Positions 16,437 through 17,594 of a stretch of DNA of 17,594 nucleotides are shown one piece after another. The translations under genes and the position numbers were made by a program. The notes under the pieces were generated by a model. It was not told the origin of the DNA and searched no databases. It saw nothing but the letters and a program-made list of their open reading frames with translations. The stretch's first letter is position 1, and every line of letters starts with the position of its first letter. Source of the DNA: AP-15 sp035509615 (GTDB taxonomy: Bacteria > Pseudomonadota > Alphaproteobacteria > ATCC43930 > CGMCC-115725); assembly GCA_035509615.1 (NCBI GenBank), contig DATJLK010000103.1, forward strand, positions 1 to 17,594, in the 5' to 3' direction.

Positions 16437-17462
16437 ATGGCCGACCCGCGTTTCTTCGATCGCGCCGGACCGTTCACCCTCGCCGAACTGGCTCGGGTGA
16501 GCGGGGCCGAACTGCGGCAGCCGGCAGAGGCATCAAAGCTCGTCAGCGATGTCGCGCCGCTCGAAACCGCCGGCCCGGACGAAATCAGCTTTCTTGAGAA
16601 CCGCAAATATCTGCCGGCATTTCGCAGTTCGCGTGCCGGTGCCGCGTTTGTCGATGCCGCAGCGATCGCGGCGGCGCCGTCGGGAATGGCCTTGTTGGTT
16701 GCCGGCGAGCCCTATAAGGCCTATGCGCTCGCCGCCCAGGCATTCTATCCGCCATCGCCGGTCATCTTTGGCCGCGCGCGATCGGCGCTGATCGATCCGC
16801 AGGCAATCGTTCCCGAAGATTGCGAACTCGGGCCCAATGTCGTGATCGAAGCGCGGGCCCGGCTCGGCCACCGCTGTTGTGTCGGCGCCAACAGCGTAAT
16901 CGCCGCTGGTGTCGAAATCGGCGACGACTGCCGGATCGGCGCCAACGTCACGGTCAGCCATGCATTGATCGGCGCTCGGGTGGTCCTGCATCCGGGTGCG
17001 CGCATCGGGCAGGCGGGTTTCGGTTTTGCGCCCGACCGGTCCGGGCCGATCAAGGTTCCGCAACTCGGCCGCGTTATTATCGGCGACGATGTCGATATCG
17101 GCGCGAACACGACGATCGACCGCGGTTCGGGACACGATACCGTGATCGGTCCGGGCACCATGATCGATAATCTCGTGCAGATCGGGCACAATGTGGTGAT
17201 CGGCCGGGGCTGCATCCTGGCCGGCCAGGTCGGGGTTTCCGGCAGTACCAGGCTCGGCGATTTTGTCATGGTGGGCGGGCAGGCCGGCTTTGCCGGCCAT
17301 CTGAGGATCGGCGATGGCGCGCGCATTGCAGCCAAAGCCGGGATGATGCGCGATGTTCCCGCCGGCGAGACGGTGAGCGGCAGCCCGGCGGTACCGATCG
17401 GTCAATTCATGAAACAGGTCGCGGTCTTGCAACGGCTGGCGCGCAAAAGGGAGACACGATGA
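16437..17462 (+). CDS. lpxD: UDP-3-O-(3-hydroxyacyl)glucosamine N-acyltransferase
   Basis: Third step of lipid A synthesis: adds a 3-hydroxyacyl chain from ACP to UDP-3-O-acylglucosamine in the cytoplasm. The protein is 341 residues, the E. coli size. The N-terminal uridine-binding domain has VSDVAPLETAGPDEISFLEN. A left-handed parallel beta-helix of hexapeptide repeats follows (for example VIEARARLG, IGDDCRIGANVTV, VIIGDDVDIGANTTIDRG). The catalytic His is H251 in DNLVQIGHNVVIG. A C-terminal helix ends in LQRLARKRETR. The ATG at 16437 lies 21 bases after skp with no good Shine-Dalgarno, so some coupling is likely. Its TGA overlaps the fabZ ATG. Confidence 0.97.
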   Translation: MADPRFFDRAGPFTLAELARVSGAELRQPAEASKLVSDVAPLETAGPDEISFLENRKYLPAFRSSRAGAAFVDAAAIAAAPSGMALLVAGEPYKAYALAAQAFYPPSPVIFGRARSALIDPQAIVPEDCELGPNVVIEARARLGHRCCVGANSVIAAGVEIGDDCRIGANVTVSHALIGARVVLHPGARIGQAGFGFAPDRSGPIKVPQLGRVIIGDDVDIGANTTIDRGSGHDTVIGPGTMIDNLVQIGHNVVIGRGCILAGQVGVSGSTRLGDFVMVGGQAGFAGHLRIGDGARIAAKAGMMRDVPAGETVSGSPAVPIGQFMKQVAVLQRLARKRETR

Positions 17463-17594
17463 TCGATCCGGCCTGCGCCGACGGGCGACCCGCCGAGGCG
17501 CAACCGACGGAGATCGATATCCAGCGGGTGATGGAGATGATCCCGCACCGCCATCCGTTCCTGATGATCGATAAGGTGGTCGACGTGGTCGCCA
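17459..17594 (+). CDS. fabZ: 3-hydroxyacyl-ACP dehydratase FabZ (5' part, cut by window end)
   Basis: Only the first 45 codons are present. They contain the family opening IQRVMEMIPHRHPFLMIDKV, with the likely catalytic His30 in IPHRHPF. FabZ dehydrates beta-hydroxyacyl-ACP for fatty acid synthesis, competing with LpxD and LpxA for the same substrate. The ATG overlaps the lpxD stop (ATGA), and AGGGAGA lies upstream within the lpxD end. The sequence stops mid-codon at the window end with no stop codon. The leading 18 residues before the family motif are a slightly long, unconserved N-terminus. Confidence 0.93.
   Translation, partial: MIDPACADGRPAEAQPTEIDIQRVMEMIPHRHPFLMIDKVVDVVA

Overview
The window looks like a chromosomal segment of a GC-rich Gram-negative bacterium, most likely an alphaproteobacterium. 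The evidence is the gene order dnaE / rpsB-tsf-pyrH-frr-uppS-cdsA-dxr-rseP-bamA-skp-lpxD-fabZ, a lipopolysaccharide and outer-membrane assembly pathway, a short RseP with one PDZ domain, and a ribosomal protein S2 with an acidic C-terminal tail. An assignment near Rhodospirillales is only a guess. No tRNA, rRNA, CRISPR array, insertion sequence or phage gene was seen.

Layout. (1) 1-3478: dnaE, replicative DNA polymerase III alpha subunit, plus strand, nearly complete; its exact 5' end lies at the window edge. (2) 3531-5031, minus strand: one broken gene for a secreted PEP-CTERM protein, split over three reading frames by two apparent one-base losses. It lies between dnaE and rpsB, converges on dnaE and diverges from rpsB. 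(3) 5032-5327: intergenic stretch with a plausible sigma-70-type promoter for rpsB. (4) 5328-17594: twelve plus-strand genes, tightly packed from pyrH onward. They run from translation (rpsB, tsf, frr) and UMP kinase (pyrH), through isoprenoid and phospholipid precursors (uppS, cdsA, dxr), to envelope proteolysis and outer-membrane biogenesis (rseP, bamA, skp, lpxD, 5' part of fabZ).

How the genes work together. The block joins ribosome function to envelope growth. Dxr makes MEP-pathway isoprenoid precursor and UppS builds undecaprenyl diphosphate for peptidoglycan and O-antigen carriers. CdsA makes CDP-diacylglycerol. LpxD and FabZ share the beta-hydroxyacyl-ACP pool (lipid A versus fatty acids). 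BamA with the Skp chaperone folds outer-membrane proteins, and RseP handles membrane stress proteolysis. Several junctions overlap (TGATG, ATGA, TAATG or a 14-base overlap), suggesting translational coupling. cdsA, and probably bamA, start with TTG.

Most of the window is ordinary housekeeping. The less ordinary points are the frameshifted PEP-CTERM gene, including a heptamer of -1 slippery form exactly at its second frame break; a roughly 215-residue Pro/Ala-rich N-terminal insertion in BamA with a repeated ESG motif; a Pro/Ala-rich linker in the neighbouring Skp that carries a DNA-level duplication; and a 20-bp-period direct repeat just before pyrH. I found no convincing new multi-gene system.
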